Source of the DNA: Actinomycetota bacterium
Lineage (GTDB): Bacteria > Actinomycetota > Acidimicrobiia > Acidimicrobiales > Ilumatobacteraceae
Direction of reading: 5' to 3'
Assembly (NCBI GenBank): GCA_009711295.1
Contig: WLST01000013.1
Location: 1 to 33,925, forward strand
Length of the DNA stretch: 33,925 nucleotides
In this document: one piece after another, positions 21,575 to 32,110 of the stretch
Layout of the letters: each line of letters opens with the position of its first letter
Position numbering within the stretch: position 1 is the stretch's first letter
Position numbers and translations under genes: made by a program
The notes under the pieces: generated by a model
The model's database searches: none
Told to the model about the DNA's origin: nothing
Seen by the model: the letters and a program-made list of their open reading frames with translations, nothing else

Positions 21575-22032
21575 GTTCATTACGAGAAACATTGAAAGCA
21601 GACCTCACTACTGCCATGAAGGCACGCGATGAAGCAACCGTGTCTACTTTGCGCATGGTCATTGCTGCAGTCATGAATGCCGAAGTTGCTGGCGATGAAG
21701 CAGTGGTGTTGTCTGATGACCAAGTAATGGCCGTTCTTCTTGCTGAAGGAAAAAAGCGCACTGAAGCTGCCCAAATTTATGCCGACAATGGCCGTAACGA
21801 AGCCGCTGAAAAAGAGCGCTCAGAGTACGCCATCATTGAGCGTTATCTTCCAGCCGCTATGAGCGATGAAGAACTCACCGCCATTGTGCAAGAAGAAGCA
21901 GCCAAAGCTGCTGCCGCAGGCGCAACCGGCGGCAAGGCAATGGGAGTTGTAGTGAAAGCTGTTCGTGAACGCGTTGGCACGGGTGCCGATGGCTCACGTG
22001 TTTCCGCTGCTGTAAAAATTGCCCTCGGCTAA
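21571..22032 (+). CDS. yqeY: GatB/YqeY domain-containing protein
   Basis: MSSLRETLKADLTTAMKARDEATVSTLRMVIAAV...IIERYLPAAMSDEELTAIV...GGKAMGVVVKAVRERVG; overlaps the hisD stop. Confidence 0.9.
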
Positions 22033-22036
22033 ATTT

Positions 22037-24532
22037 CTACACACTCACTTGTAATTGCACGTCGAGTTCACCGTTGTTCGCAGTAACTAGCACGGTCGAA
22101 TCTTCAACTGCTTTGCCTTCAAGAATGAGCACCGCTGCTTTGTCGGCAATTTCGCGTTGAATGAGTCGCTTCAACGGGCGCGCACCATAACTGGGGTCAT
22201 ATCCCTTTTCAGCAAGTAACAAACGCGCTTCGGGAGTAACTGCCAAAGTAATGCGGCGGTCGGCCATGCGAGCAATGAGGTGCTGCAACTGAATGTCGAC
22301 AATGGCACCAAGGTCGTCTTGGGTGAGTGAACGGAAACGCACAATGTCGTCAACACGGTTAATGAACTCGGGTCGGAAAAATTCCAGCGGATCGCCGGGT
22401 AAGTTGCTCGTCATAATGAGCACCACGTTGGTGAAGTCCACCGTGCGGCCTTGGCCATCGGTGAGACGCCCATCGTCGAGCACTTGCAACAAAATGTTGA
22501 ACACTTCGGGGTGAGCTTTTTCAATTTCATCGAGCAACACCACGCTGTAGGGCCGACGACGCACTGCTTCGGTGAGTTGCCCACCTTCTTCATAACCCAC
22601 ATACCCTGGAGGAGCACCTACTAAACGACTCACAGAGAACTTCTCCATGTACTCGGCCATGTCGATACGCACCATGGCGCGCTCATCGTCGAAGAGGAAT
22701 TCGGCAAGGGCACGAGCGAGTTCTGTTTTACCCACACCAGTTGGCCCCAAGAACATAAAGGAACCAATGGGGCGGTTCGGGTCAGACAAACCAGCACGAC
22801 TACGCCGCACAGCATTGGCTACTGCAGTTACTGCTGCATCTTGACCAATCACACGATTGTGCAGCAGACCTTCCAGCAACACCAACTTGCTCATTTCGCC
22901 TTCAAGCAACCGGCTCACAGGAACACCAGTCCACTTAGCGACTACTTCGGCAATATCTTCGGCGTCTACTTCTTCTTTCAACATGCGGTTGCCGAGTTGC
23001 AAAGTATTGAGATGCTCTGTGGCGCCAGTAATGCGACGCTCGAGTTCAGGAATGCGGCCGTAACTAATTTCTGCTGCTTTGGCTAAATCGGTTTCGCGCT
23101 CAACTGCCGAACGCAACGCTTCAAGTTCTTCTTTCAAAGTACGAATGGCAGCGATGGCTTCTTTTTCTGCCGTCCAGTGCACTTTCATTTCATCGGTTTG
23201 TGCTTGCAAACGGTCGAGTTCTTCATGAATTGCATCGAGACGTTCTCGCGATACAGCGTCGGTTTCTTTGTCGAGTGCCACACGCTCAATTTCTAATTGC
23301 AAAATGCGCCGGTCGACCACGTCAATTTCAGTAGGAAGTGAGTCGATTTCAATGCGAAGTTTGCTCGCTGCTTCATCAACAAGGTCAATGGCCTTGTCGG
23401 GCAAAAAACGATTGGTGAGATACCGGTTCGACAGCACTGCGGCGCTCACCAGTGCGCTGTCTTGAATACGTACACCATGGTGCACTTCATAGCGTTCTTT
23501 CAGGCCGCGCAAAATGGCAATGGTGTCTTCCACACTGGGTTCGCCCACATAGACCTGTTGAAAACGGCGCTCGAGAGCCGCATCTTTTTCAACATGCTTA
23601 CGAAACTCATCGAGTGTGGTGGCGCCAATCATGCGCAGTTCGCCACGCGCCAACATCGGCTTAATCATGTTGCCGGCGTCCATTGCGCCTTCAGCACCGC
23701 CAGCTCCCACCAACGTATGCATTTCATCGACGAAAGTAATGACATCGCCTTGTGCGTCGGTGATTTCTTTGAGTACAGCTTTCAAGCGCTCTTCAAACTC
23801 GCCGCGGTATTTCGCACCAGCAACCATCGAGGCAATGTCGAGTGAAATGAGGCGCTTGTGTTTCAAACCTTCTGGCACATCGCCATCGGCGATACGGCGC
23901 GCTAGACCTTCAACGATTGCAGTTTTACCTACACCTGGTTCACCAATGAGCACAGGGTTGTTTTTGGTGCGCCGCGAGAGCACTTGAATAACACGGCGAA
24001 TTTCTTCGTCGCGGCCAATAACGGGGTCAATTTTTCCTTCACGTGCGCGCGCAGTGAGGTCGAGACCATATTTCTCTAAAGCTTGAAACTGCTCTTCGGG
24101 GTTTTGTGAAGTCACTCGATGTGAACCGCGCACCTCGCGTAGTGCTTGCAGCATTTCTTCACTACCAATACCTACGCGCTGGTTCATGGCAAGAAGTAGA
24201 TGCTCCACCGACAAATAGTCGTCATGCAGATCGGTGCGCAGTTTGTCGGCATTTTCAAAAACGTTGCTGAGTTCACGATTCATCCGTGGCTCTTCACTGC
24301 CATAAGCATGTGGCAACTTACTCACAGCCTCATCGGCCTTATTGCGTAGCATTAACGGAGCAACACCAAGCTTTTGCAAAATGCCAGGAACAATGGTGCC
24401 GTCTTGACGCAACAGAGCAGACATGAGGTGGTCGGGTGTAATTGCTGGGTTACTGCGTCCACGCGCGTCATCGAGTGTTGCTGCAACAGCCTCTTGAGTT
24501 TTTGCGGTCCACTTCTTCGGATCAATTGCCAC
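22037..24532 (-). CDS. clpB: ATP-dependent chaperone ClpB
   Basis: Two AAA+ modules ([15 protein letters not shown] and [14 protein letters not shown]), coiled-coil M domain, Clp_N domain; 831 aa. Confidence 0.96.
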   Translation of the reverse strand: MAIDPKKWTAKTQEAVAATLDDARGRSNPAITPDHLMSALLRQDGTIVPGILQKLGVAPLMLRNKADEAVSKLPHAYGSEEPRMNRELSNVFENADKLRTDLHDDYLSVEHLLLAMNQRVGIGSEEMLQALREVRGSHRVTSQNPEEQFQALEKYGLDLTARAREGKIDPVIGRDEEIRRVIQVLSRRTKNNPVLIGEPGVGKTAIVEGLARRIADGDVPEGLKHKRLISLDIASMVAGAKYRGEFEERLKAVLKEITDAQGDVITFVDEMHTLVGAGGAEGAMDAGNMIKPMLARGELRMIGATTLDEFRKHVEKDAALERRFQQVYVGEPSVEDTIAILRGLKERYEVHHGVRIQDSALVSAAVLSNRYLTNRFLPDKAIDLVDEAASKLRIEIDSLPTEIDVVDRRILQLEIERVALDKETDAVSRERLDAIHEELDRLQAQTDEMKVHWTAEKEAIAAIRTLKEELEALRSAVERETDLAKAAEISYGRIPELERRITGATEHLNTLQLGNRMLKEEVDAEDIAEVVAKWTGVPVSRLLEGEMSKLVLLEGLLHNRVIGQDAAVTAVANAVRRSRAGLSDPNRPIGSFMFLGPTGVGKTELARALAEFLFDDERAMVRIDMAEYMEKFSVSRLVGAPPGYVGYEEGGQLTEAVRRRPYSVVLLDEIEKAHPEVFNILLQVLDDGRLTDGQGRTVDFTNVVLIMTSNLPGDPLEFFRPEFINRVDDIVRFRSLTQDDLGAIVDIQLQHLIARMADRRITLAVTPEARLLLAEKGYDPSYGARPLKRLIQREIADKAAVLILEGKAVEDSTVLVTANNGELDVQLQVSV

Positions 24533-24534
24533 TC

Positions 24535-24942
24535 TCAGTACCTGTCCTTGTTAAATATGCTCGGACGTTCGCGGAACACGGCAACTGCTTGACGCAGTGG
24601 TACCAGTTCGCCGCGTAAAACTTCAGTTGATGCTCTGCCAGTGAGTTGTTCTTGAAGCTGCACAACAAGTGCGCGCAACTGTGCAATTTCGTCTTCGAGT
24701 TGCATGACGTGTCGAATGCCTTCAAGGTTCATACCTTCAGCAGCTAATTCGGCGACGCGCTTTAAACGGGCAATATCGGCCTCGCTGTAACGCCGGTTGC
24801 CACCAGAGGTACGACCCGGAGTAACGAGCCCTCGACGTTCATAAATACGCAATGTTTGTGGGTGTACACCAGCAAGTTCTGCAGCAACGGAAATGACATA
24901 GACCGTTTCCACGGGAACACCATCAGTACGCCGCGGTGCCAT
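24535..24942 (-). CDS. hspR: MerR-family heat-shock repressor HspR
   Basis: [62 protein letters not shown]; located directly after dnaJ. Confidence 0.92.
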   Translation of the reverse strand: MAPRRTDGVPVETVYVISVAAELAGVHPQTLRIYERRGLVTPGRTSGGNRRYSEADIARLKRVAELAAEGMNLEGIRHVMQLEDEIAQLRALVVQLQEQLTGRASTEVLRGELVPLRQAVAVFRERPSIFNKDRY

Positions 24943-24944
24943 GG

Positions 24945-26051
24945 TTATTTCACCTTGTCGCTCGTGTTGTGTAATTCAGCGAGTTGTTCAATGATCTCGC
25001 GTTCTTCTTTGCTCACTTTGGTAGGTATGTGAACATCAATAGTCACAATGAGATCGCCTGTTTTTGCGGTGGTTTCAATACCGCGACCTTTCACCCTGTG
25101 CTTACTGCCCGATTGTGTGCCACTCTTAATTTTCAGCAACACAGATGAACCATCAAGTGTGGGCACCGATACTTCACTGCCCAAAACTGCTTGGTGATAC
25201 TCAACTGGAACATGGACCGACAAGTTCACTCCATCGCGAGAGAAAGTGGCGTGAGGCATCACTTTGCATTCCACGAGCAAGTCGCCAGCTGGGCCGCCAT
25301 TGTGGCCAGGTGCGCCACGGCCTTTCAGGCGAATGCGCTGACCATTATCGACACCTGCAGGAATGCGGACCTTTACTTCACGTGCACGATGTTCACGACC
25401 AGAACCACGGCACGACCCGCATGGGTATTCAACGGTTGTTCCTTTTCCTTGGCAACGCGGGCACGGTGAGGAAAAAGAAAACACTCCCTGATTCGAATCG
25501 ACTGCTCCACGCCCGCCACATTGTGAACATGCTTGAGGTGTGGTGCCAGCACGTGCGCCAGAACCTTGACAACCCGAGCACACTGCTTCAGAAGTGAGGT
25601 GCAATGTGGTGGTAATGCCATGTGCGGCATCGGTGAAGTCGAGTGTGAGTGCGGCTTCAATATCGCTTCCGCGTTGCGGGCCACCACGTTGGCCACGCCC
25701 ACTACGCCCGCCACCACGGCCAAACATTTGGCCAAGAAGATCGCCCATGTCGCCACCGGAATCAAAACGGAATCCGCCTTGGCCACCGGGGCCGCCACCG
25801 CCAAAACCCATGGGGCCCGCAGCGCGTACTTCGTCGTATTCTTTGCGTTTCTTTTCGTCGCCTAATACGTCGTAAGCAGTCGACACTTCTTTGAAGCGGT
25901 CTTCCGCTTTCGGGTTATCGGGGTTGGCATCGGGGTGTAATTCGCGCGCAAGTTTGCGATACGCCTTCGTTACCTCTTTGGGTGTTGCACTTTGCGACAC
26001 TCCAAGAACGGCGTAGTAGTCCTTTTCAAACCACTCACGTTGCGCGGTCAT
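24945..26051 (-). CDS. dnaJ: Chaperone DnaJ
   Basis: J domain DYYAVLGVSQSATPKEVTKAYRKLARELHPD, G-rich region, four CxxCxGxG-type repeats. Confidence 0.96.
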   Translation of the reverse strand: MTAQREWFEKDYYAVLGVSQSATPKEVTKAYRKLARELHPDANPDNPKAEDRFKEVSTAYDVLGDEKKRKEYDEVRAAGPMGFGGGGPGGQGGFRFDSGGDMGDLLGQMFGRGGGRSGRGQRGGPQRGSDIEAALTLDFTDAAHGITTTLHLTSEAVCSGCQGSGARAGTTPQACSQCGGRGAVDSNQGVFSFSSPCPRCQGKGTTVEYPCGSCRGSGREHRAREVKVRIPAGVDNGQRIRLKGRGAPGHNGGPAGDLLVECKVMPHATFSRDGVNLSVHVPVEYHQAVLGSEVSVPTLDGSSVLLKIKSGTQSGSKHRVKGRGIETTAKTGDLIVTIDVHIPTKVSKEEREIIEQLAELHNTSDKVK

Positions 26052-26054
26052 TAT

Positions 26055-26558
26055 TTAGCCCCGCACCTTCACCATGGCAGCGCGCAATACGCGGCCCTTC
26101 CATTGGTAGCCACTACGTAACACCTCAACTACTACTGGCCCGTCACTTGAACCGTCTTCTGATGGTTCGTGCATTACTGCTTCAGCAGTTGCTGGGTCGA
26201 AAGGTTGACCTTCTAGGTTCAATACTTCTAAGCCTTGCTTTTGCAACACGCCAAGTAATGACGACCACACGGGTTCGACGCCTGCAGCGCCATGAGCAAA
26301 AGCGGCTTCACATGCATCGAGCACTGGCAACAAACCTTCTACAAGTTTTCCTGTTGACCTATCGATTTCATCGGCTTGTTGCGCAACAACACGCTTGCGA
26401 TAGTTCTCGAAGTCGGCCTGTAAACGCAAAGCGATATCTTTGAAAGAATCGCGTTCGGCAACAAGCGCATCAATATCGTGCTCGATGATTTCAGCGATGT
26501 CAGCATCGGTGATGCTGACATCGCTTTCCGGTAGAAACTCTTCGTTCTCGTTGGTCAT
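26055..26558 (-). CDS. grpE: Nucleotide exchange factor GrpE
   Basis: RLQADFENYRKRVVAQQ, LLPVLDACEAAF, PFDPATAEAVMHEPSE; between dnaK and dnaJ. Confidence 0.93.
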   Translation of the reverse strand: MTNENEEFLPESDVSITDADIAEIIEHDIDALVAERDSFKDIALRLQADFENYRKRVVAQQADEIDRSTGKLVEGLLPVLDACEAAFAHGAAGVEPVWSSLLGVLQKQGLEVLNLEGQPFDPATAEAVMHEPSEDGSSDGPVVVEVLRSGYQWKGRVLRAAMVKVRG

Positions 26559-26566
26559 GTTGCGAA

Positions 26567-28402
26567 TTACTTCTCGTCAACAATTTCTGCATCAACGATG
26601 TCGTCATCATTTGGTGCACCACTTTGGCCACTTGCTGAAGTTCCTTCGGCGTTGGTGTCGCGGGCAGCTGCTTCGTACAACTTCTGACTAAAGGCCTGGC
26701 TGGCAGTCATCAGTTTTTCGGTAGCGGCTTTAATGGCGTCGTTGTCGGTGCCAGCAAGGCTGGCCTTCAACTCGACAAGCGGTTCTTCCACTGCAGACTT
26801 TTCTTCAGCAGAAACCTTTTCGCCTTGTTCGCGCAAAACTTTTTCGGTTTGGTACACCAAAGAGTCGGCGTTGTTGCGCACCTCTGCTTCTGCACGGCGC
26901 TGACGATCTTCATCAGCGTGCACTTCAGCATCTTTCACCATTTGGTTGATGGTTTCTTTGTCGTGTGCTGATTGGCCAGTGATAGTCATTGACTGCTCTT
27001 TTGAAGTAGCGCGATCTTTTGCCGATACATGCACAATGCCGTTGGCATCGATATCGAAGGTCACTTCAATTTGCGGTACGCCACGTGGTGCTGGTGGCAA
27101 GTCGACAAGTTGGAATTTGCCGAGTGTCTTGTTGTACTGCGCCATTTCGCGCTCACCTTGCAACACGTGAATTTCCACCGATGGCTGCATGTCTTCTGCA
27201 GTGGTGAACACTTCAGTGCGACGTGTAGGAATGGTGGTATTGCGCTCGATGAGCTTCGTCATGACGCCGCCCTTGGTTTCAATGCCCAATGACAATGGTG
27301 TGACGTCGAGAAGCAAAACATCTTTCACGTCGCCCTTCAATACGCCGGCTTGTACTGCTGCACCAATCGCAACCACTTCATCGGGGTTGACCGATCTGTT
27401 TGGCTCTTTGCCGGTGAGCGACTGCACGAGGTCTTGCACTGCTGGCATGCGAGTTGAACCGCCCACCAAAATGACGTGATTGATTTGTCCCTTTGACAGA
27501 CCGGCATCTTTAATTGCTTGTTCAAAAGGAATACGGCAACGCTCAATGAGGTCTGACGTCATTTCCTGGAATTTTGAACGCGACAACATTTCGTCGAGGT
27601 GAAGTGGGCCTTCTGCAGTTGCTGTAATGAACGGCAAGTTGATTTGTGTTTGCTGCACTTGTGACAATTCAATTTTTGCTTTTTCAGCAGCTTCTTGCAG
27701 ACGTTGTTTGGCCATGCGATCTTGCGCAAGGTCAACGCCGTGTGCGCTCTTGAATTGTGAAACGAGCCAATCGATAATGCGTTGGTCCCAGTCGTCGCCA
27801 CCCAGAACGGTGTCGCCGTGTGTGCTCTTTACTTCAAACACGCCATCGCCAATTTCCAAAACGCTCACGTCGAAGGTTCCGCCACCAAGGTCGAATACCA
27901 AAACCGTTTCGTCTTCGCCGCCCTTGTCGAGGCCGTATGCCAATGCGGCTGATGTTGGTTCGTTGATAATGCGCAGCACTTCGAGACCGGCAATTTGCCC
28001 AGCTTCTTTTGTTGCGGTGCGCTGTGCGTCGTCGAAGTATGCAGGAACGGTAATAACGGCTTGAGTGACCGTGTCGCCCAGGTATGCCTCGGCATCGCGC
28101 TTCAACTTCATGAGGATGCGAGCACTGATTTCTTGGGACGTGTACTGCTTGCCATCGATATCGGGGGTCTTCCAGTTCTCGCCCATATGGCGCTTGACTG
28201 AACGGAAGGTGCGGTCGGGGTTCGTAATGGCCTGGCGCTTGGCAACTTCGCCCACCAGTACTTCGCCTGTTTTGGAAAATGCCACGACCGAAGGTGTGGT
28301 GCGGGCGCCTTCAGAGTTGGGAATCACTACAGGGTCGCCGGCTTCCAAAACGGAAACAACGGAGTTTGTGGTGCCAAGGTCGATACCGACTGCTTTTGCC
28401 AT
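26567..28402 (-). CDS. dnaK: Molecular chaperone DnaK (Hsp70)
   Basis: [20 protein letters not shown] start at 28400-28402; [24 protein letters not shown] signatures. Confidence 0.97.
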   Translation of the reverse strand: MAKAVGIDLGTTNSVVSVLEAGDPVVIPNSEGARTTPSVVAFSKTGEVLVGEVAKRQAITNPDRTFRSVKRHMGENWKTPDIDGKQYTSQEISARILMKLKRDAEAYLGDTVTQAVITVPAYFDDAQRTATKEAGQIAGLEVLRIINEPTSAALAYGLDKGGEDETVLVFDLGGGTFDVSVLEIGDGVFEVKSTHGDTVLGGDDWDQRIIDWLVSQFKSAHGVDLAQDRMAKQRLQEAAEKAKIELSQVQQTQINLPFITATAEGPLHLDEMLSRSKFQEMTSDLIERCRIPFEQAIKDAGLSKGQINHVILVGGSTRMPAVQDLVQSLTGKEPNRSVNPDEVVAIGAAVQAGVLKGDVKDVLLLDVTPLSLGIETKGGVMTKLIERNTTIPTRRTEVFTTAEDMQPSVEIHVLQGEREMAQYNKTLGKFQLVDLPPAPRGVPQIEVTFDIDANGIVHVSAKDRATSKEQSMTITGQSAHDKETINQMVKDAEVHADEDRQRRAEAEVRNNADSLVYQTEKVLREQGEKVSAEEKSAVEEPLVELKASLAGTDNDAIKAATEKLMTASQAFSQKLYEAAARDTNAEGTSASGQSGAPNDDDIVDAEIVDEK

Positions 28403-28451
28403 GGTGGGGTGTCCTTTTTCTTGAAAGAGTGATGAATCAGCCGTTTTGGGG

Positions 28452-28475
28452 CCTGTATCGGGGGGTTGATACAGG
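28452..28475. repeat. Perfect 8-bp inverted repeat (CCTGTATC-N8-GATACAGG) in the dnaK upstream region
   Basis: Read directly: CCTGTATC GGGGGGTT GATACAGG on + strand. Confidence 0.9.
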
Positions 28476-28477
28476 AT

Positions 28478-28498
28478 CCTTAGTGGCTTGTACTCAAG
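28478..28498. promoter_or_regulatory. HAIR-like HspR operator (CCTTAGT-N7-ACTCAAG)
   Basis: 12/14 matches to the HAIR consensus CTTGAGT-N7-ACTCAAG, counted by hand. Confidence 0.65.
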
Positions 28499-28541
28499 AT
28501 TAGGGGAGATTGGGGTTATCCACAACTCGAGCGGAAGAAAA

Positions 28542-28547
28542 AGTATA
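28542..28547 (-). promoter_or_regulatory. Candidate -10 element (TATACT) of a dnaK promoter
   Basis: agtata on + strand; 17 bp upstream on the minus strand is TTAAGT, within the HAIR-like site. Confidence 0.5.
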
Positions 28548-28550
28548 AAT

Positions 28551-28571
28551 GTTGAGTGAAGGTGACTTAAG
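28551..28571. promoter_or_regulatory. HAIR-like HspR operator (GTTGAGT-N7-ACTTAAG)
   Basis: 12/14 matches to HAIR consensus; on the dnaK (minus) strand it lies 3 bp upstream of a TATACT -10-like hexamer. Confidence 0.7.
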
Positions 28572-28619
28572 TACTTGACTATTTGGTGTGCTGTGCTCGG
28601 TTGGTCGTACCATTTCCTT

Positions 28620-29363
28620 ATGACTGGAACGCTCGTCCTTCTTCGCCACGGTCAAAGCACGTGGAACAAACTGAATTTGTTCACGGGCTGGCACGATGTA
28701 GAACTCACGGCCCTTGGCGAAAGCGAAGCTGCGGCCGCAGGGACCCTCATGAAAAAAGAAGGTCTGGTGTTCGACTTCGCCCACACCAGCCTCCTCACTC
28801 GCGCGGTGCGCACCTGCAACTTGGCCTTGGAGGCAATGGACCAAATATGGCTGCCGCTGCAACGTCACTGGCAATTAAATGAACGTCATTATGGTGCGCT
28901 TCAAGGTCTCGATAAAAAGGCGACAACTGAACTACACGGCGCAGAACAAACCAACTTATGGCGTCGGAGTTACGACACGCCTCCGCCACCAGTCGACACC
29001 ACAAACCCCGAGCATCCGGTGAACGATGCGCGGTATCGCTTCATTGCACCGCAAGATCTTCCTGCCACTGAATGTTTGAAAGATGTTGTGGCCCGCGTTC
29101 TTCCCTACTGGAATACGGAAATAGTGCCTCAATTACAGGCAAATATGAATGTTTTAGTAGTTGCGCATGGCAATAGCTTGCGCGCACTCATTATGTATTT
29201 GGAAGGCATTAGTGAAGCAGCCATTGCAGAATTGAATGTGCCAACTGGCGTGCCACGCAAGTACACCTTTACTTCTGCCATGAAAGTGAGCGACGTCACT
29301 TACTTAGGTGACGCTGACGCAATTGCCCAGGCAGCAGCCGCCGTGGCAAACCAATCCAAATAA
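28620..29363 (+). CDS. gpmA: 2,3-bisphosphoglycerate-dependent phosphoglycerate mutase
   Basis: [37 protein letters not shown]...[12 protein letters not shown]...[17 protein letters not shown]. Start at 28620. Confidence 0.95.
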   Translation: MTGTLVLLRHGQSTWNKLNLFTGWHDVELTALGESEAAAAGTLMKKEGLVFDFAHTSLLTRAVRTCNLALEAMDQIWLPLQRHWQLNERHYGALQGLDKKATTELHGAEQTNLWRRSYDTPPPPVDTTNPEHPVNDARYRFIAPQDLPATECLKDVVARVLPYWNTEIVPQLQANMNVLVVAHGNSLRALIMYLEGISEAAIAELNVPTGVPRKYTFTSAMKVSDVTYLGDADAIAQAAAAVANQSK

Positions 29364-29381
29364 TTGGTTTAGGCTGTGGTC

Positions 29382-29807
29382 ATGGCTTCAAAGAAAACAC
29401 CGCTCCAATATCTCGCACAAGTTCCCTTGTTCTCTGCATGCAGCACTCGCGACCTTGGCAAAATTGCCAAAGCCGCCGACCGCATCAACATGGTTGCTGG
29501 CACCACCATCATCACCCAAGGCACTGCTGGTAAGCAGGCCTTCGTGTTGCTCAGTGGTTCTGCCACCGTGAAGCGCAACGGGAAAAAAATTGCCACCGTG
29601 CAAGCAGGCGCCATTGTTGGCGAGCTCTCGCTCCTCGACCGCGGCTCACGCACCGCCACTGTGGTGTGCGATACCGATTGTGAACTCCTCGTCGTTGATG
29701 CCCGCCATCTTTTCGCGGTCATCGATGAAGTTCCGGCTATGGCTCACAAGTTGTTGGCAGCTCTTGCCACCCGCATTCGTGATCTAGACCGTGCTCACTA
29801 CGGCTGA
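29382..29807 (+). CDS. Stand-alone cyclic nucleotide-binding (CNB) domain protein
   Basis: LAQVPLFSACSTRDLGKIAKAADRINMVAGTTIITQGTAGKQAFVLLSGSATV...GAIVGELSLLDRGSRTATVVCDTDCELLVVDARHLFAVI; no HTH follows. Confidence 0.87.
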   Translation: MASKKTPLQYLAQVPLFSACSTRDLGKIAKAADRINMVAGTTIITQGTAGKQAFVLLSGSATVKRNGKKIATVQAGAIVGELSLLDRGSRTATVVCDTDCELLVVDARHLFAVIDEVPAMAHKLLAALATRIRDLDRAHYG

Positions 29808-29830
29808 CAGCAACTAAGTTATATGGTGCT

Positions 29831-32110
29831 ATGACTTCAGCACCACAGAACCCCAGCACCTCGTCAACACCGCGTCGCTTTAAGCCGCATCAACTCTCCA
29901 TCGCCATTGGCGTTGGCGTTGGCGCTTTTACCTTGGTCTCCGGAGTCATTCCGCAGTTCACCAAATGGCACGGTGACTCCGCCGTTTCACGCGAAGTTTT
30001 TGGTGGCATACCTGGCCCCTTCCAAGCAGCGTTCTATTCCATTATTCCCATGCTCATCGTGTGGGGCTCATTGCGCTTCGCCGACCGCATTCGCAACTGG
30101 GAACGTGGCACATCCGACCGCCGCCGCACCACACCAAAAAATGCGAAGCGTCGCTTAGCCGACTATCGCTCCGGTGTCTACATGCGCACGTTGTTGCGCG
30201 ACTCAGCAGCTGGCCTCATGCACTCCATGATCTACTTCGGGTTCATGGTGCTTTTGGGTGTTACCACCGTTTTGGAAATTGATCACCAACTGCCCGAGAG
30301 TTTGAAGTTCTTGCACGGCCGTACATACCAGGCCTATGCACTTGTGGGTGACCTTGCTGGTGTGGTGTTTACCGTTGGTGTGTTGTGGGCCATTGTGCGC
30401 CGTTACGTGCAACGCCCGTACCGCATTCGCATTAAAACAAAACCAGAGCACGCTGCCATTCTCGGCGTGTTGCTCGCCATTGGCATCACGGGCTTTGGTG
30501 CAGAAGCATTACGCATTGCACAAGAGCAAGCATCTGGCCTCAACATGGGTTACGAAAAATGGAGCTTTGTTGGTTACCCCATCGCGCAATTGTTCAAAAA
30601 TGCAAGTGCTGGCAACTTAGAAACATGGCACCAAGTGTTGTGGGTTAGCCACGTGTTGTCGTTCATCGCATTCCTTGCTTTGTTGCCCATCACCATGTTG
30701 CGCCATATTTTCACTTCTCCGCTCAACATGTATTTGAAAGATCGTGAGCGTCCGAAGGGTGCAATGAAGGCAATGCCAAACCTCACCGAAACTGGTTTGG
30801 AATCCTTTGGCGCATCGCTCATTGAAGACTTCACGTGGAAACAACTCCTCGACACCGACGCCTGCACCATGTGCGGTCGTTGCACCAGTGTGTGCCCCGC
30901 GCACGCCACTGGTAAACCACTCGACCCTCGTGAAATTGTTTTGAAAGTCGGCGAAGTCATGGCCGCCACTGCAGCACACGCTGAGGGCGGGCGCGTGTCG
31001 CCACCACTTGGCACCGTGAGTGACATCACCATTGGCAGCAACTCGGTCTTTGAGCGCATTAGCGCCGAAGAAGTATGGGCATGTACCTCATGCAAAGCAT
31101 GCGATGAAATTTGCCCCGTCAACATTGAAATCCTCGACAAGATTCTCGACATGCGTCGTTACCTCTCACTTATGGAGAGCAACTTCCCTGCAGAACTGGG
31201 CAATGCTTACCGTGCCATGGAGAACCAAGGCAACCCATGGGGTATGAATCAAGGCGAACGTGCCGATTGGGCCAAAGACCTCGACGTTGAAGTAGTAGAC
31301 CCAGGTGCAGCATTTAATGCTGAGTACCTCTACTGGGTTGGCTGTGCAGGTTCATTCGACGACAAGAACAAAAAAGTAACGCAGTCAATGGCACAGCTCT
31401 TGAAGCGCGCCAATATTGATGTTGCCATTCTTGGCCCGAGCGAAATGTGCACAGGCGACTCTGCTCGCCGCAGTGGTAACGAATACCTCTTCCAAATGCT
31501 TGCAATGCCCAACGTAGAAATGTTGAACGGCATGGGCGTGAAGAAAATTATTACTCAGTGCCCACACTGCTTTAACACGCTGAAAAATGAGTACCCACAA
31601 CTCGGCGGCAACTACGAAGTTGTACACCACAGTGAATTGCTCGAAGAACTCATTGGCAATGGCACTCTCGACATGAGCAATGCCACACTCGACGACCGCA
31701 TTACGTATCACGACTCGTGCTACCTCGGTCGCCACAACGATGTGTACATCGCTCCACGTAAGGTGGTGGGCAGCATTAAGGGTGTGCAAGTAGTGGAAAT
31801 GCCACGTAACGGCACCAAGGGCATGTGCTGTGGCGCTGGCGGTGCACGTATGTGGATGGAAGAAAGCATCGGCACCAAGGTGAACGATGAGCGCGCACGC
31901 GAAGCAATTAGCACCGGCGCAAGTCGTGTAGCCACCGCTTGCCCGTTCTGCTACATCATGCTCGACGATGGTGTCAAAGCTGCTGGCGTTGAAGAAGGCT
32001 CAGTAAAAGTTGCCGACATTGCTATTCACGTTCTCGATGCACTTGAGAATGGCGAACGCAAGATGGCAGCTACCGATGCGCCATTCGCATCACCTGTTGC
32101 CGGAAGCTAA
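29831..32110 (+). CDS. Membrane-bound (Fe-S)-binding reductase: NarI-like TM domain + 2x[4Fe-4S] ferredoxin + two CCG domains (HdrDE-like)
   Basis: N-terminal TMs; CTMCGRCTSVCP and CTSCKACDEICP; CCG-type motifs YWVGCAGSFDD, CPHCFNTLKNEYP, YHDSCYLGRHN, MCCGAGGARMWMEE, CPFCYIMLDDG. Confidence 0.9.
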   Translation: MTSAPQNPSTSSTPRRFKPHQLSIAIGVGVGAFTLVSGVIPQFTKWHGDSAVSREVFGGIPGPFQAAFYSIIPMLIVWGSLRFADRIRNWERGTSDRRRTTPKNAKRRLADYRSGVYMRTLLRDSAAGLMHSMIYFGFMVLLGVTTVLEIDHQLPESLKFLHGRTYQAYALVGDLAGVVFTVGVLWAIVRRYVQRPYRIRIKTKPEHAAILGVLLAIGITGFGAEALRIAQEQASGLNMGYEKWSFVGYPIAQLFKNASAGNLETWHQVLWVSHVLSFIAFLALLPITMLRHIFTSPLNMYLKDRERPKGAMKAMPNLTETGLESFGASLIEDFTWKQLLDTDACTMCGRCTSVCPAHATGKPLDPREIVLKVGEVMAATAAHAEGGRVSPPLGTVSDITIGSNSVFERISAEEVWACTSCKACDEICPVNIEILDKILDMRRYLSLMESNFPAELGNAYRAMENQGNPWGMNQGERADWAKDLDVEVVDPGAAFNAEYLYWVGCAGSFDDKNKKVTQSMAQLLKRANIDVAILGPSEMCTGDSARRSGNEYLFQMLAMPNVEMLNGMGVKKIITQCPHCFNTLKNEYPQLGGNYEVVHHSELLEELIGNGTLDMSNATLDDRITYHDSCYLGRHNDVYIAPRKVVGSIKGVQVVEMPRNGTKGMCCGAGGARMWMEESIGTKVNDERAREAISTGASRVATACPFCYIMLDDGVKAAGVEEGSVKVADIAIHVLDALENGERKMAATDAPFASPVAGS

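Noticed and set aside
29905-29932. Short GGCGTTGGCGTTGGCG triplet-like repeat
   Set aside because: Encodes a Gly/Val-rich TM start in the Fe-S reductase; only about three copies of a 6-mer.
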